From Sphagnum compactum (Eukaryota > Bryophyta > Sphagnopsida > Sphagnales), in the NCBI GenBank assembly GCA_965153455.1, contig OZ234501.1, positions 14,744,855 to 14,808,854 of the forward strand: a DNA stretch of 64,000 nt, in the 5' to 3' direction. The translations under genes and the position numbers were made by a program. Positions 10,700 through 23,498 of the stretch are shown piece after piece. Numbering within the stretch: position 1 is the first letter of the stretch; each line of letters begins with the position of its first letter. The notes beneath the pieces were generated by a model. It saw only the letters and a program-made list of their open reading frames with translations, made no database searches and was not told where the DNA came from.

Positions 10700-13030
10700 T
10701 ATGAACCTCACATTGCACTACTTTACCATTTTTGTTTTGGAAATGCTAGTTTAACATTGTTGATAAAGGTTTGTGAAAGCAAGAATCTCTGACTTTGAAC
10801 TAATTTTAACATTGCAATTATTTCTTACCATTTTGTTATCGCATAGTGATAGATACGATGTTACATTCCAAATAGACATGGCATGTTAGGTAATTATTAC
10901 TAACAAACACCACAATATGTGAACAAAGTTACCATAATTATGATTTTACATTACTAATATCTTTAAATGTGAACGTACTTTAAAGAAGTTTCCTTGTTGT
11001 CAACACCTTTGTTCATATAATACAACCCCACAAGAACACGACCATAGTGAACCAACACCCATTGATGTACCATCCATAAAATGCTTATTATTATTGAATT
11101 GTGGATGAACTTCAATTGAGCTAATATATAATTTCATTTTAGTAACCAATTTTGAACTAACCACCATGGTTTGTTAAGGTATTGGAACCCAATAGAAAAA
11201 AAATTCCTAACCATTACCATCCATCCTTCATGGTGCATTGGTCAGTGTTGGTTCATTATGGCCCAAGGACGCATACCTTTTAACCACACTATTGAATGCA
11301 ACAAAATATTTACTACCAAACAATACGTTCAATGATTAATGAACACAACTAGCTCCTACCATATCACCTTGCAAATACCCTTGTTATTGACTAATGTTGG
11401 ATGGGAATTTGATTTTGTTAATAATCATTGCTTCCAGTTCTTTTAATATTGTAGAATTAGAAAAATTTCAATTCCCAATTATTCCAAGGCTATTGGACAC
11501 TTGTTGGTTTTCATGAAAGGACCAAAAAAGACTTGGTAATTTTCTACGTGATAATTTGACATTTTCAAAACTTTGGGAATTGTGGTTATATATTAAAACT
11601 AGATATTCACATTTTCTAAGAACCCAAGTTTTCAACATTAAGAACCACCTAATAAAGCTAAGGTGTTTTAACACCCATGGTCCTATTAATCAATTCCTTA
11701 GTGTAACATTAATCCTTAGTAAGGCAAATTTGATTATTGACAATACATTTAGAGCATTCCTACCAGTGGTTCAATAAAATTGACATATAAATTGGATGGT
11801 GTTCTTGTAGTGTGAAATGTGGCCCATCAGTGAGCTTGCAAAATTTTCTACCATCCTAGTTGATCACCCCCCCGCCCCCCCCCCCCCCCCCCAACCGTTA
11901 ACTTGTTTAATTTTGTGCAAAAAGTTTGATGCAAAAAGAAAAGAAAGGATCACACACAATTCCTTCATGAAAAACAAGATTGTGCTTGGAGAGAAACTTG
12001 ATCATGCATAGAGAGAGAAATATGGTGTAGAAAGTTTGGCAATAGAAAGATTCTTGCACAAATAGGTTCATACATAGAGCTTTGCACACATATAGCCTTA
12101 AAAGCTCCATGAGATGGAAGCTTGGAAAACACATTTGCTTGCACAAATTGAAAATGAATTATTGTGATGATTGTAAAGAGATTATCTTGGGGGTATCACA
12201 AATCAAGTGTGTGAAACTAAAGGATTAAAAACACCCAAACAATGTTATGAATCCAAGCTTGGACAATCTATCAACATTGAAAAAAATAGGGATGTTGGGC
12301 ATTAGAAGCTTTTCAAGATTATTTTAGCAATTCACTTACTTATAATGAAAAATGTTTTAGATGGTAGTTTAAAATGAAGAGAAATTTGTTTCTTCATCCC
12401 ATGGATTTGGTTTGTGCACATGGTTTGTTTTTTCGTTCAAAAGAAATATGTTGTGCATACAAACATTTACCATTGAAGTTGGATTTGACTGAACATTTGT
12501 GGGCCTTGGTGAAGGCACCAATTTTTATGGAAATAAAAGAACTTTTGGAAACATGTTTGTCTATTGTGTTTTGGTGTCCTAGTGTGGATTGTTCATTACA
12601 ACATTATGCTTGGGTGTTGTGTGATGACCATTGGAAAGTCATAAAAAGCTTTGTAAAAGTTAGTAGAATGAGATAGAGAGATTCATAAAGCTCAAGCAAT
12701 CCTTGAAAAACTTGAAGAGAGAAGGTAGAGCCTAGAGAAACTCGTTGTTATGCTACCATTGCTCTTCCTTACATGTTACAACTCCCCATTGCCTACCACC
12801 CTACAATTTCAATCTAGAGTATCACACGTTGATGACAATTAACATGGAATGATCAAAAACCCAATGACCCAAAGTTCTTTTGTTGAATCCGAATGAGGAT
12901 TTTGTGAGGCTATTGTCATTTTTGTCAAGCTAGGTTGCCACTAACTTGAAGGCACACCCAAGCCCCACTTGGAGTATTAAATCTCTTGTTCGCAAGTGTA
13001 GCGTTTCTTACAACCCACTATTGGGCATGC
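10700..13030. other. Spacer with one unassigned 100-codon frame
   Basis: The plus-strand frame 12374-12676 (starts MKRNLFLHPMDLVCAHGLFF) has several Trp and Cys residues but no domain I recognise. A C-rich run lies at 11867-11892. Family B copy 3 is at 11.1 kb. Confidence 0.4.
11100..11270 (+). repeat. Family B repeat, copy 3, lacking the hairpin segment
   Basis: It has diverged versions of the two flanking blocks (cttcaattgagctaatatat.., ccaccatggtttgttaagg.. and ggaacccaatagaaaa) joined without the 150-base hairpin segment of copies 1 and 2. It ends in a relative of the tggttcattctggcc block. Confidence 0.65.
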
Positions 13031-13032
13031 TC

Positions 13033-13264
13033 ATAGAACATCTCCAATATAGCACATTACAAAAATTCCATACGTACTAAATTAATTTAATGTTTGATAT
13101 TTTCGCTTACTCAACAACAAACATGAAAATTATGCATTTATTGGTGGTTAGAGCATCTTTGTGTATTGTTGTTGGCCCAAAGAGGTTTTATGTTGTTTGG
13201 TTGCTGACTTCATCCAAATAGTAGTGTAGAGGCCATTTTACTAATGTGTAGTGGAGATGCTCTT
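13033..13264. mobile_element. Small MITE, about 230 bp, PIF/Harbinger-like ends
   Basis: The left end atagaacatctccaatatag followed by cacatta pairs with the right end taatgtgtagtggagatgct followed by ctta as an imperfect inverted repeat of about 25 bp. The interior has no coding potential. It abuts the truncated family-A repeat that begins at about 13306. Confidence 0.65.
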
Positions 13265-13305
13265 ACCTACTTTTGAGAAGTAAATGCCAGTGTTGGGGTG
13301 AATCT

Positions 13306-13587
13306 GAAGGCAAAAGAAGAATTATGAAAGCTCAAATATTTCACCATGCTAGAACATAATCTTCAAAACAATCCTCTAAAAGAAACCAAAATCCTTCAAG
13401 ATACTATTACAACTCTAGAACTAGTCTCAAGTTTCAACACAAGCCAAAATATATCATCTTTCAAACATCCTCATATGAAAATAGACCTATTTACTTAGGG
13501 GCCAAAGTCCCTTAAGCTACCATACTCTATAATGAATCTAAACACAATAATATCCTTAAGGGCCTTGGTAGTAGGCAAGGCCAAAAA
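13306..13587 (+). repeat. Family A repeat, 5'-truncated copy
   Basis: It lacks the GGCCTTGCC start but has all inner landmarks. It ends ccttaagggccttggtagtaggcaaggcc, the longer 3' end it shares with the 59.96 kb copy, so two subfamilies exist. Confidence 0.8.
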
Positions 13588-14033
13588 CCTACTTTGAACC
13601 AGCAGTTCTTTGGGGACACCTACCGGTCCTTTGAATTTTGCACAAACTTGGAACCGGCGGTTATTTAGTTTTAAATTGTTCGAAAACCCATAACCGGGGG
13701 GTTGTTTGATTTTGAAAATTTTGAAAAATCCCTGGAACTAGAGGTTATAACCAAGAGAACCACCCAAGGACCATTAGCTCAAGGTAGAGAGCGGTGGTTA
13801 AGGGTCAAACCGGTTCTTTGATTTTGGATAACCTCGAGTTAAAAGGTCCATATCCCCCACCCTTAATTGTTGGTTCTTTCTTTGAGAAAGAGCGAAACCG
13901 CCCAAAGGGCCAACACTAAGTAAAAGACTAGATACCCAAAGAAACGTATGTACTTGATCAATATAATCTCACCTTCCAATTTGATTTTTCTAACACTCAA
14001 TTCATGCAAGTGGTATTCTTCAAAAAACATTGA

Positions 14034-14067
14034 AAATCAAATCAAATCAAATCAAATCAAATCAAAT
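14034..14067 (+). repeat. (AATCA)n pentanucleotide microsatellite
   Basis: About six perfect aatca units. Confidence 0.9.
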
Positions 14068-14797
14068 ATTTAGTTATACTTTTCACATAATCCAATTCTT
14101 GCAAGGAATTAAGAAACAAATGAATCATCTATTCAATGAGTCATCTATGCAATTTGCTTCTTCTCTTCTCTTATAATTGATGGTGGTGATGATTCATAAG
14201 CTAATTTAATTGACCATAGTGAGATTCTCAACACGTATGTGGATCGTTTGTTTATAATGTCACGAGTTACACACAATAACCTTCAACCTTTGTTTCATTA
14301 ACAACCCTATTACTCAACGCAAGGTATCAATCTCAATTCTCATTGGTCAATGATTCCAAACCTTATCATTTTTGGGTTGGGATGAAAATGTATTATTAAC
14401 CAGCCTCTTTATGAATGAAAGTGTCACAATTCTCATTGTCGTTGATGATTATGTCTGATAACCAGCACACGGTTGTCACTATATATATATATGTGTGTGC
14501 CCGGGTTGACAACCGGTGGGTATCTTTCCCCTAATTCTAAGAACCGCCCACACAAAAAGTAAAATGAGAATAGGAATATTTTGTCGCAAATTCCTTGTTG
14601 TCAAAGAAAAAACCACCAACTTTTTTGAGAAAAATAAAAATATTCTATGGATTTTTTTGGGCCACATTTTGACTGAGTTTTTTTTTGTTTTGTTTGGGGG
14701 GCACTATTTCACCAATTTTAATTCTTTTGCACGGTTTTGTTAAAAAATGTTTCCAAAATTTTTTTGACAAAAAATCACAATTCAATTATAATTTTTT

Positions 14798-14850
14798 TTG
14801 GCTAAACCCTTTTTATTGATGATTGCCACATTGGCTACATCACAAAATTG
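14798..14850 (+). repeat. Family C short dispersed repeat
   Basis: ttggctaaac..gatgattgccac followed by ttggctacatcacaaaattg. Related copies are at 18322-18378 and 23442-23498, with weaker ones at 9001-9055. Boundaries are unclear; probably pieces of an old transposon. Confidence 0.55.
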
Positions 14851-15074
14851 TTTTTTTTCAAAAAAAAACATGAATGAAACAAGATGAAGGGAATTAAAAG
14901 GCTTTACTTTCCGGTAAACCAGCCAAAGAAACCAGTTCTCTTTGTTTCTACTCTTGCATTTCTTATACATAAGGACAAACCAGTGTTGGGAGGTAATTTG
15001 ATTATTAAATAAACTCCAGATTTGATGTTGTAGAAATTTAGAAATCCAAGATGTTAAGAAGCCAAGAGCCGGAG

Positions 15075-15093
15075 GGTTTAGGGTTTAGGGTTT
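15075..15093 (+). repeat. Short interstitial telomere-type repeat
   Basis: GGTTTAGGGTTTAGGGTTT, about 2.7 units of the plant telomere repeat, 35 bases from the tRNA-like segment. Confidence 0.8.
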
Positions 15094-15128
15094 CATGAAA
15101 TAACCAACAAAGAATTGATAGTTTTATA

Positions 15129-15203
15129 GATGGTTATTCGATTAGCGAGTTTGAACTCACGGCCTTTGTGATATCAACCTTTGGGCCATAGCATTGAACC
15201 ATC
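15129..15203 (-). repeat. tRNA-like sequence or SINE head
   Basis: On the minus strand a 75-base segment has ends that pair as a 7-bp acceptor-like stem (GATGGTT with AACCATC). It has an A-box-like TATGGCCCAAAGG (15190-15178) and a B-box-like GAGTTCAAACTC (15158-15147). The D and anticodon arms do not fold properly and nine extra bases separate the T-arm from the acceptor stem. A SINE head is therefore more likely than a working tRNA gene. Confidence 0.45.
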
Positions 15204-15240
15204 ATCCGGAGGATATTTGATGCCTTTTTTAGTACCTCTG

Positions 15241-15643
15241 GTAAAGCATCTCCAACGGTGCTCAATATGTGATCCTGTGCGCAGTAAAATTAGACGAAGA
15301 AAATCCAAAATATGCCGGTTTGGCTCAGGAAATTGGTTTTGGGTCAGCATAATTGCACGGTTTGAGTTGGCTGGTGAAAGACGCAGCAGCATCGGCTGTG
15401 CACCTGCAGAAAAGAGTGTAATAAATACGACCTGACTGATGCTCAGTGTTCTGATTGGGCCATTATAATGATTGGTCCAGGTGGTTTGCTATTACTAGTC
15501 CCCGACCTATTTGCTGTCCCTGTTTTCAGTTTCGTAAGTGGGGTTGCGAAACAGTAAATAACCAAAACTTGGATGTGAAAAATAATTTTTGTAGTAAAGG
15601 GTCACATACTCAGCGTGCCACCACCGCTGGAGATGCTCTTTAC
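15241..15643. mobile_element. MITE with GCATCTCCA-type terminal inverted repeats
   Basis: The left end GTAAAGCATCTCCAACGGTG and right end CACCGCTGGAGATGCTCTTTAC are inverted copies with one 2-base indel and one mismatch. (G)AGCATCTCCA ends are typical of PIF/Harbinger-type MITEs. The interior has no transposase. Its right half recurs at about 54.74-54.92 kb. Confidence 0.75.
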
Positions 15644-18321
15644 AATTCATACAAACATATATAACTAGACATAATATTATATTTTATATCACATAAAAGT
15701 TGGAATATTCTTTTTCTTCAGTCAAAGTTGCACAAATTATTATTTTTTATTATTTATCACATTCTGCAATTGAATGAATGAATAGCAAAAGTAACAACCC
15801 AACAATAAATGAAAAAAAATTAAAAAATACAAAAAATGATCCATCACTTTGCATTGTGTGCATGGGAATGCCACCAAGGGAAGGAAGGAGGTGGTGTGTG
15901 CTTCAAGGCCCACCTTGGCATTTATTAACCCACCTCCATTTTATTACCTCATTGGATGAACATAAGTTCTATTCCCAACTATATTCATCTATTATTTTGG
16001 CCTAAGTTAATGGTAGCCTATGGGGCATGAATTGTGGGGACATGGGGAAAAACTAGTGGCCTTTGGCTAGAAATGAACCTGGACCTGGCCTCCAAACTTG
16101 TTCTGTACAAGTTTTGATACTTTGTAAAATATTAATTAATTAATTAACTTATTTATTTATTTATTTATTTATGATTATTATTATTTTTCCAACTGGGGTT
16201 AGACATGTTGTTAGTTTGTGAAGGAAAAAATTCAGGTGTATGGGTTTTTTTTTAAGTGATAAATTTGGGTTGTTTCAACTCAACACTTCAAGTATGCAAG
16301 TTTTTTCTCTCTTTAGTATTTAGGCATGTGGTTGTTACACATGACCCTTTTTTTATAAGTTTTTCAATGTTAGGAATTTGAAAATGTTCACTTTTGGGCT
16401 ATATGTACCTATACGTTAGAGCTAGATCGGATTTAGAAGTGGCCTTATTTGGGATTTTTTATGAAAAATCAAGAATTGAGAGTCTCAATTCAACCGGGCT
16501 TAAAACCTAATGTGATGATCTATCCAAATTAATGAAATTTCTAGGACTAAAAATGGAGGCTCTTTCAAATTTTGAAAAAAAGTTAGACCATAGACCAAAG
16601 GTTTTTTTTTGAAAAGTAAGAATTGAACTACTCTAGTTCAATCATTTGAACTATGAACCGATGTTGAGAAGGTATTACAAACTTCACCAAACCCCCTTGG
16701 GTATTAGGGAGGTTCTTAATGTTCATACCTATAGTTCTCAACAAAAAAAAATAAAAATCAAATTCCTAATTTTGATCTCAATAATTTTTTCTAAAAGTCA
16801 AATAAGCACTTGGAAAACTTGCTAGTTTCCAATGACACTCTATAGTTCTTTACTCTTTTTTATTCCTTCCAAACCAAAGAATTAGAATATTTGAAAACCC
16901 AAAACCAACAATTAGTTATAACAAAATCAAATATTTGCCCAACACTAGTTTTAATCAATGTTTGGTGAGTATATTAATTTTAATATATTAGTGAGATTTA
17001 TTTTTTTAAATCAAAATATATATTAGTCAATAAATGTATATAACTTTTAAAATATCCAAACTAGGTAGAAGTAAAGGCATAAAAGCTTTGCAAAACCTTG
17101 AATCTAAATAAAGGGTAAAGAAAGATAAATGATGAACATTTACTCTTTTCACAAGGTAACAATAAATAATTCGTCTTTTATCCTATACATACCATGTGAG
17201 TAAATGTAGGATAAAAAATTGTATTTACACAAGTATGATACATTTCAAAGTGACGAAAGACAATTACTTTTGCAATTGGTGTTGCAAACATGAACATTTG
17301 TAATTTCAAACATTACACCAAAAAAATTGACAAAATATAATCAAATCAATCAATTGTATAACAAATACATTTAAAGCATTTTTATGATGGCAAATGATGG
17401 TAAAATATGGAAGGTTCCAAAAACATATGGTCATAGTTTTTTCCAAGGTGATTAATCTAATGGATAAAATTGGAATATTAAAAGAAAATATATTTCTATA
17501 ATTTGTTGTCATAATTTGCAAAAAATCCATCATAACCACATGCTTTGCAAATTATTGAAATGCATATAGCTATATTATGAAGTGATTTTGGCATATACCT
17601 AAAATTGCTTACCCCTCCTCAAAACAATTGCCCTAAATGGGTAAGGGTAAACCTCAACTATATGCTACCCATATAAAATAAAAACTTGGTAAGTTTGAAT
17701 TATTTACTATTTGAGTAGGATAATTAAAAACGGCAACCCAAAAACTTACCAACTAGGTAAGATATATAGATAATTAATTAATTAAATTATTTATTTGTCA
17801 TGTGATATATTTGTGGTAACCACATTGAAGTTTTTTGAAAAGTGAACAAGTAAATTGAATTTTAAAAATAAATTATTAATTCTAGTTTCTTTTAAAACTT
17901 GGTACAAATCTCACAAATTTTTGGATGGCAACTTGTTGGAAAACTTTGTACTTATAAATTTTTGGACTTTGGGGACTTAGGAGTGTGTATCTAATATGTT
18001 CATGGAACTAGACCCTATTTTCAAATGAGGCTAGAAGGTTCTTGAATTTGAAAAACAATTGCCAAAATTGAATGTGTAGGTTTAGAAATTTGAAGACCTT
18101 TGTTCAACCTCTTTTCTTTTTGTGTGGAATTTGGCACTCTTGCAAGATTTTGGAAAAATAATATCACAAATTCATTGACTTTTTGAAGATAAATAAATCG
18201 GCCAAAAATTGAGAAGTTTTAAAGTTTAAAAAATCACCAGATTTCTATACATGGTTCAAGAAGGTTAGCCAAAAAAGAATCAGGATGTTTTGTTTTTTCC
18301 TTCCATATTTAATTAATAGCC

Positions 18322-18378
18322 ATATTTAGCTGAATCAGCTCATGGATGATTGCCCACCTTGGCTACATCACAAAATTG
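18322..18378 (+). repeat. Family C short dispersed repeat
   Basis: ttagctgaatcagctcatgg followed by atgattgcccaccttggcta and catcacaaaattg. The clearest match to the 14.8 kb copy. Confidence 0.55.
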
Positions 18379-19253
18379 GAAAAGAATAATTGAGGCAACT
18401 GATCCAACATGTTCAATGTTAGAGAAGAGTTCATTTTCTTTCTTGATTTCTACAAAGAAAATCTCAAATGCTTTCATTGATTTTATTATGAAATGATTAT
18501 ATAATCAATTTTTTGTAAAATTTCTGAAAATTTTGAGACCCACCCATCATCCCTTCCTTCTTGTGGCAAAACCTCTGATGTTGATGTGCCAATTTTGGCT
18601 AAATATCAAAACACCAAAAAGGGCAAATGTCACGACAATGGTAGAGTACATGGGGGTTATTTGTTAAACAAGGTCAAACAAATCGCCTTTTTCCCATGAG
18701 TCTATAGAATAGGAAAAAAAACCCATTATCAGAATTAATTAATTATAAAGTGGAGATAGATTAATTAATTGTGAGAATGGGTTAAATTTTACCCCCTATA
18801 CTTGGATTGGTGTAAGAATTTTGTACAAAATCACTTGAGAAAAACAAAAAAATTAAATGATTTAAAAATCATTTTTGCCAGTTGTTTGCAATTGTAAGAA
18901 TTTCATGTGGTTAAGGGTATGAGAAAATGGGAGATGGTAGGTTGCGCCAATGAACTTGGTAAAGAACTATTGATAACATGAGTGGCAAAATTACCAAAAT
19001 TTGAAAATGGGTTGAAAAGTATATTTGGCTAGTGCTTGTCAATATATATTGTACCCTATACTTGAAACCTTATAAAAGTTAGTTTTATTTAAAACTAACT
19101 AGAACATTGTCATAATATTTTGTACATAAGGAATATATATTGCGTTTTGTTTTTGTCATGATGAATCAATTTGATATTAATTATTGTGCAAAGGTGGAAG
19201 AGGTTGGAAGTTTGTATTCCAATGGCCAATTTCAATTCATTTTTGATCAAATA

Positions 19254-19450
19254 CCATAGTACCTTGGTGGCTTTGGCACATGTTAATTAATTAATTAATT
19301 AATTGGCAAGATTTCATTTTAAAAAATAGATTAAATATATATATATATATATATATATATTCATTTTACTTTCACATAAAATTCTTTTTTTTGAAAATTT
19401 TGGCATTTAAAAAATATATAATTTGTGCCAAAGTTGTTAAGGTACTATGG
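19254..19450. mobile_element. Family D TIR element, about 197 bp
   Basis: Perfect 10-bp ends CCATAGTACC and GGTACTATGG extend into a longer inverted repeat (ctttggcaca with tgtgccaaag). The interior is only (aatt)n and (at)n. The whole could fold as one hairpin. No coding capacity. Confidence 0.7.
19333..19360 (+). repeat. (AT)n microsatellite inside the family D element
   Basis: About 13 AT units in the loop region of the 19254-19450 hairpin. Confidence 0.9.
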
Positions 19451-20410
19451 TCTATGGCTTGGCTTTGAGGGAAGAGCATTGAGAAAAAAACATGGTGCTC
19501 CTAATTTAGTGGGGAAAATCAAAGATTCAATTTATGTTTCTTGCGAATGATTTTTTGTCATCTTTTTTAAGGTTTGATATTTAGATCATCATATTCCATT
19601 TTAGTTGTAATTAAAAAATGGGCCATGTAATTAAAAGATGTTATAGAAATTAAAACAAAGACCACTATAATATTGAATCAATGCACAAAGTGATGCCAAG
19701 ATATAATTTTACAAAATGATTCAATTGGATTCTTCATATGTATAATAATTTACTTGGTGAACAAAAATAAAATATTTGCATTTGTTTCTCACCAAAACTA
19801 TAACCATTATTATTACTAAATATTTTGATAGATCCATATATCGCTATCATCAGTGTTTTCCTCTCAAAATTTTTTGTCACTTGGTGAAAAAAGGGGTAGA
19901 CAACTATGTAGTCAACCACTACAAAAAGACTTTTTGAGAAATTTCCCACAAATTTCCCACGTTTCTTGGAAATAAATGTTGAATTTGCCATATTTAGATT
20001 GCATGCCCTTGCAAGTCTCAAATACATACTATGGTCTTCAAAAAAAATCTATTTTTCTCTTTAACTTGTAGCATTTTTGGCTAAGTTTACTTGTGAAGGA
20101 TCACTAGTCCACCTACCTCATGAAATTGAAAACTAATAATAATTGGCCCTGATGTCATGTGATTGTAACAAATTCCATGGAACATAACAAAAAAGTTAGT
20201 TTTCATTCACAAGCAAATGAAAAACAACCCTTTTAATATGTTGTTTGAAGTCATCATGCTTAAAAACCAAATTGATAGTTTATTTTATGAATTGTTTATA
20301 TGGTTGCATGATTGTACAATCATTTACCAATTGGCTCACCGATATCACCAACTTTGCAACCTAAAACTTGGAACTTCACATTCATTCAAAGTTAATAGAT
20401 CGGTAATAGG

Positions 20411-20472
20411 AAATAGGTATTGTGTAAGTAAATAGGTAAATATTCACCTATTTACCTACACAATATTTATTT
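20411..20472. repeat. 27-bp inverted repeat with 8-base loop
   Basis: The left arm (20411-20437, aaataggtattgtgtaagta then aataggt) pairs with the right arm (20446-20472) at about 24 of 27 positions around loop aaatattc. It is miRNA-precursor-like in geometry but very AT-rich, and no known miRNA is recognised. Confidence 0.8.
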
Positions 20473-23441
20473 ACATTAGCCAAAATTATAAATAAAAAAT
20501 TCATGTGTTTTTCATGCGTCATTTTTTAGTGAAAGCAAACATTTCATTTAGTCAATGTGAACATTTTAATCAAGTTGAACCTTTTGTAATGAATATATTG
20601 ATAATTATGTTAAATTGAGATTATAAGAAAGAGGTATAAAGTTTGCAGCAACAACCATTTTTTGCAATGGGTAATGAATGTTTATAATTGATTATACTTT
20701 GCCATTGCCTATACCTATTACCCACCCTCAAAGCTCCTTAGGTATCAACATTTGAAATAAACATGCCAAATGAATAAATTGACAAAAGTTATTACCATAT
20801 GATGGGGTTGTCCATTGGTTATAGATTTGGTTTGATTTCATGGATGCGAGGGATTCAACTTCTCATACTTGCAACATATTCACATGCCTAGGGAACTACT
20901 CTTGGTTGACTAGCTAATAAACTTAAGCTAAAGTAGGTACCTACCTACCTACCCATTTTTACCTATTACCTATTTACCTACCTACCATCGACAAATTATT
21001 GCCATTTTAAAAAATAAATAAAAATATATTTTAAATGGGGAATATATATATTCTTGCGAAAAACATTGTCGAACATATTGACTACATTCAAAATGGTGAT
21101 AAAAAGACAGTAGTCAAAATGGACTTGTCAATCAACTTGTCCACAATGGTATTTTGGTCAAGTTGGATAGGGGGCCAAAAAAATCAAGGGCCATGTCATA
21201 TTAATTGATTTTTCCAATAAAGAAGACCATGATTTCTTGTAGTGATTATGGGTTGTTCAAGTCCACATAGACCAATGCAAATGGCACATTTTAATTGAAA
21301 AGGTTCAATTAATAGGTTTCCAAACAAATTGCAAAGTATGTGCTAATGGCTTTATGTAATATTCATTCCACTACACATTGAACTTGTTGCAACAAAATTC
21401 AATATTGCAACAAAAAAGTCCAATTCAATTTTATGTACTCCCATATTGATGTATAACAACCATTGATTGAAAACCAGAATATAATCATAATGAATTGATC
21501 CTTGCTGAACCAAGACCAAACATGTAAACTACTACCATTTGCAATTCATGCAAAGGAATATATATGTGGAAATAATGGTATCATCCACATAATCTAATGA
21601 AATTGTACAAATTTTTGAGTTTATGTAAATGAAATATAATTCATATTTAGTACTTAAGGTTTTTTAAAGACATTTGTTATAGATTAGAACATAAGGTTGT
21701 TTGTTGATTCACTATTAAACCATATCATTTGGGCATTTTTTAATAAATTATTAATTTAAAAAAAAAATATTGAGGGCATGGATGAAAATAATATTTACAA
21801 GGGATTTCAACATACATATATAATATGATATTCAATGGTTCATTGCAAAGTGGAAGCATAGAATATAAATACATCAATTGCACAACTTTACATCTTAAAA
21901 AATGTTGAAGTTCTCAAAATTGTGTTTACAAACCCCAAGTATATTAAAAATTGCAAATCACCAATTGTGGTATGTGGGTACCAACTTCCATATTTCAATC
22001 ATGGATTCAAAAGCTTCATGGTAAACATCCCTTGTAAAAATCAATTCTTGGATTTGATGACTGAAATTTTCAATGTTTAGTATGCCAATCAACATCACCT
22101 CAACTTTTATAATACCAACATGGACAAAGAGAAGTCAATGGTGTTTTTGAGTTTAAATGAAGAAAAACTACATTTCCCAAGCTTGGTAATGAAATCCATG
22201 TAATGTTTCCCACCATAAAATTAAAAAATCATTGTATTGCAAGATACATTCACAATTGAAGGAGCTACACATGTCCACTTAACTAGTTTTGCATGGCCCA
22301 ACTTTAAATTTATGTGATATTTACGTATGACATTATAGTTATGCTGGATTGTTATATGCCTAAAGTTAGAATGATGCCATGTTAGACAAATACAAATATC
22401 TATGAATAAATTGCATAGGATAAAAATGTATTTTCAACTCTTTCAAAATAATTATATCAATTGTCTTAACAATGAATTTTTGAAAATGAATCAAAAGGAA
22501 ACATTAATGAATGCAATTGATGTCAATTTGCTTTAATAAACAAAAATTGCTTACATCTATGTTTAGCAATGTTCATTGGATTCATTTGTTAAAATGATAA
22601 ACCATATGAGGATTTTGAAAGTTACAAAATTTAATTTTTGGGGTTGAGAGGAAAATGATATTTTTGGGGGACCATGTGGTTGATTGTTTTATTACTTGGA
22701 CTTGGCATTTGTAAGTCACATGTGTAAGAAATAATCATACAAAAAAAGCCAAGTTGTCAATATAAGCATTTAAAACATTTAATGCAATATTTCTGGTTTT
22801 GAAAGAAAGTTTTGATCGCAACAAATTTACACATGTGAAAAATCATCACTACCATATGAATTATTGTAAGTTGAACTATTCATTTATCCTATTTATATTT
22901 CATTTTTGATGGATAGTGAAAAAAATATTCATAGAATCATGATCTTTAAAATTGATACCTTAATCATGAATGAACTTGAGTTTTTCTTAAAACATTGGTT
23001 TTTAATGCTTTAAATTATTTTTCAAAAATTGGTTACATTATTTAAAACATGTGTTTCAATATTCTATTCTCAAAAGATCCTTCCACATTTATATAAATAT
23101 TATATTGATGTATTAGGAACATTGTTGCAACAAAATACAAAACATATTTTTCACCATTAACTTAGTTTATGTTCAATTAAAACGTGTAAACAATATTAGA
23201 AATATTTTGGTTCCATATATTATGAATAACATTTCAAATTATTGTGATTAGTCGTTGAATTAATCAATTGGATGCAACTATGCTTTATACTGACATATGG
23301 AGAAAACATAAAATATTGGATCAAAAGGCAAATGAAGTAGGTCACAAAGTTGGCATATGGACCAAACAAAAATACAATTGGAATAAGTAGCCAAAAAATA
23401 GAAGATGTTTAAATTTTCTACTTTTGTATCTTGCTTATAAC

Positions 23442-23498
23442 CAAATTAGGTTAAACTTTCCTATGGATGATTGCCACTTTTTTACATCACAAAATTTC
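23442..23498 (+). repeat. Family C short dispersed repeat
   Basis: ggttaaactttcctatggat followed by gattgccac and ttacatcacaaaattt. Diverged copy of the 14.8 and 18.3 kb sequences. Confidence 0.5.

Larger units (their letters stand above)
13588..15060. other. Spacer with aaccgg-type loose repeats
   Basis: 13590-13900 is built of loose repeats around ggttctttg and aaccggcgg, like parts of 30.8-31.1 kb. The rest is AT-rich with a family C copy and an (AATCA)n tract. Confidence 0.5.

Noticed and set aside
12374-12676. 100-codon plus frame as a real small gene
   Set aside because: No family, no splice partners and codon choice like the AT-rich spacer; noted only as unassigned.
15129-15203. Functional tRNA gene
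   Set aside because: The outer stem and box-like motifs exist, but D and anticodon arms do not fold and the T-arm spacing is wrong.
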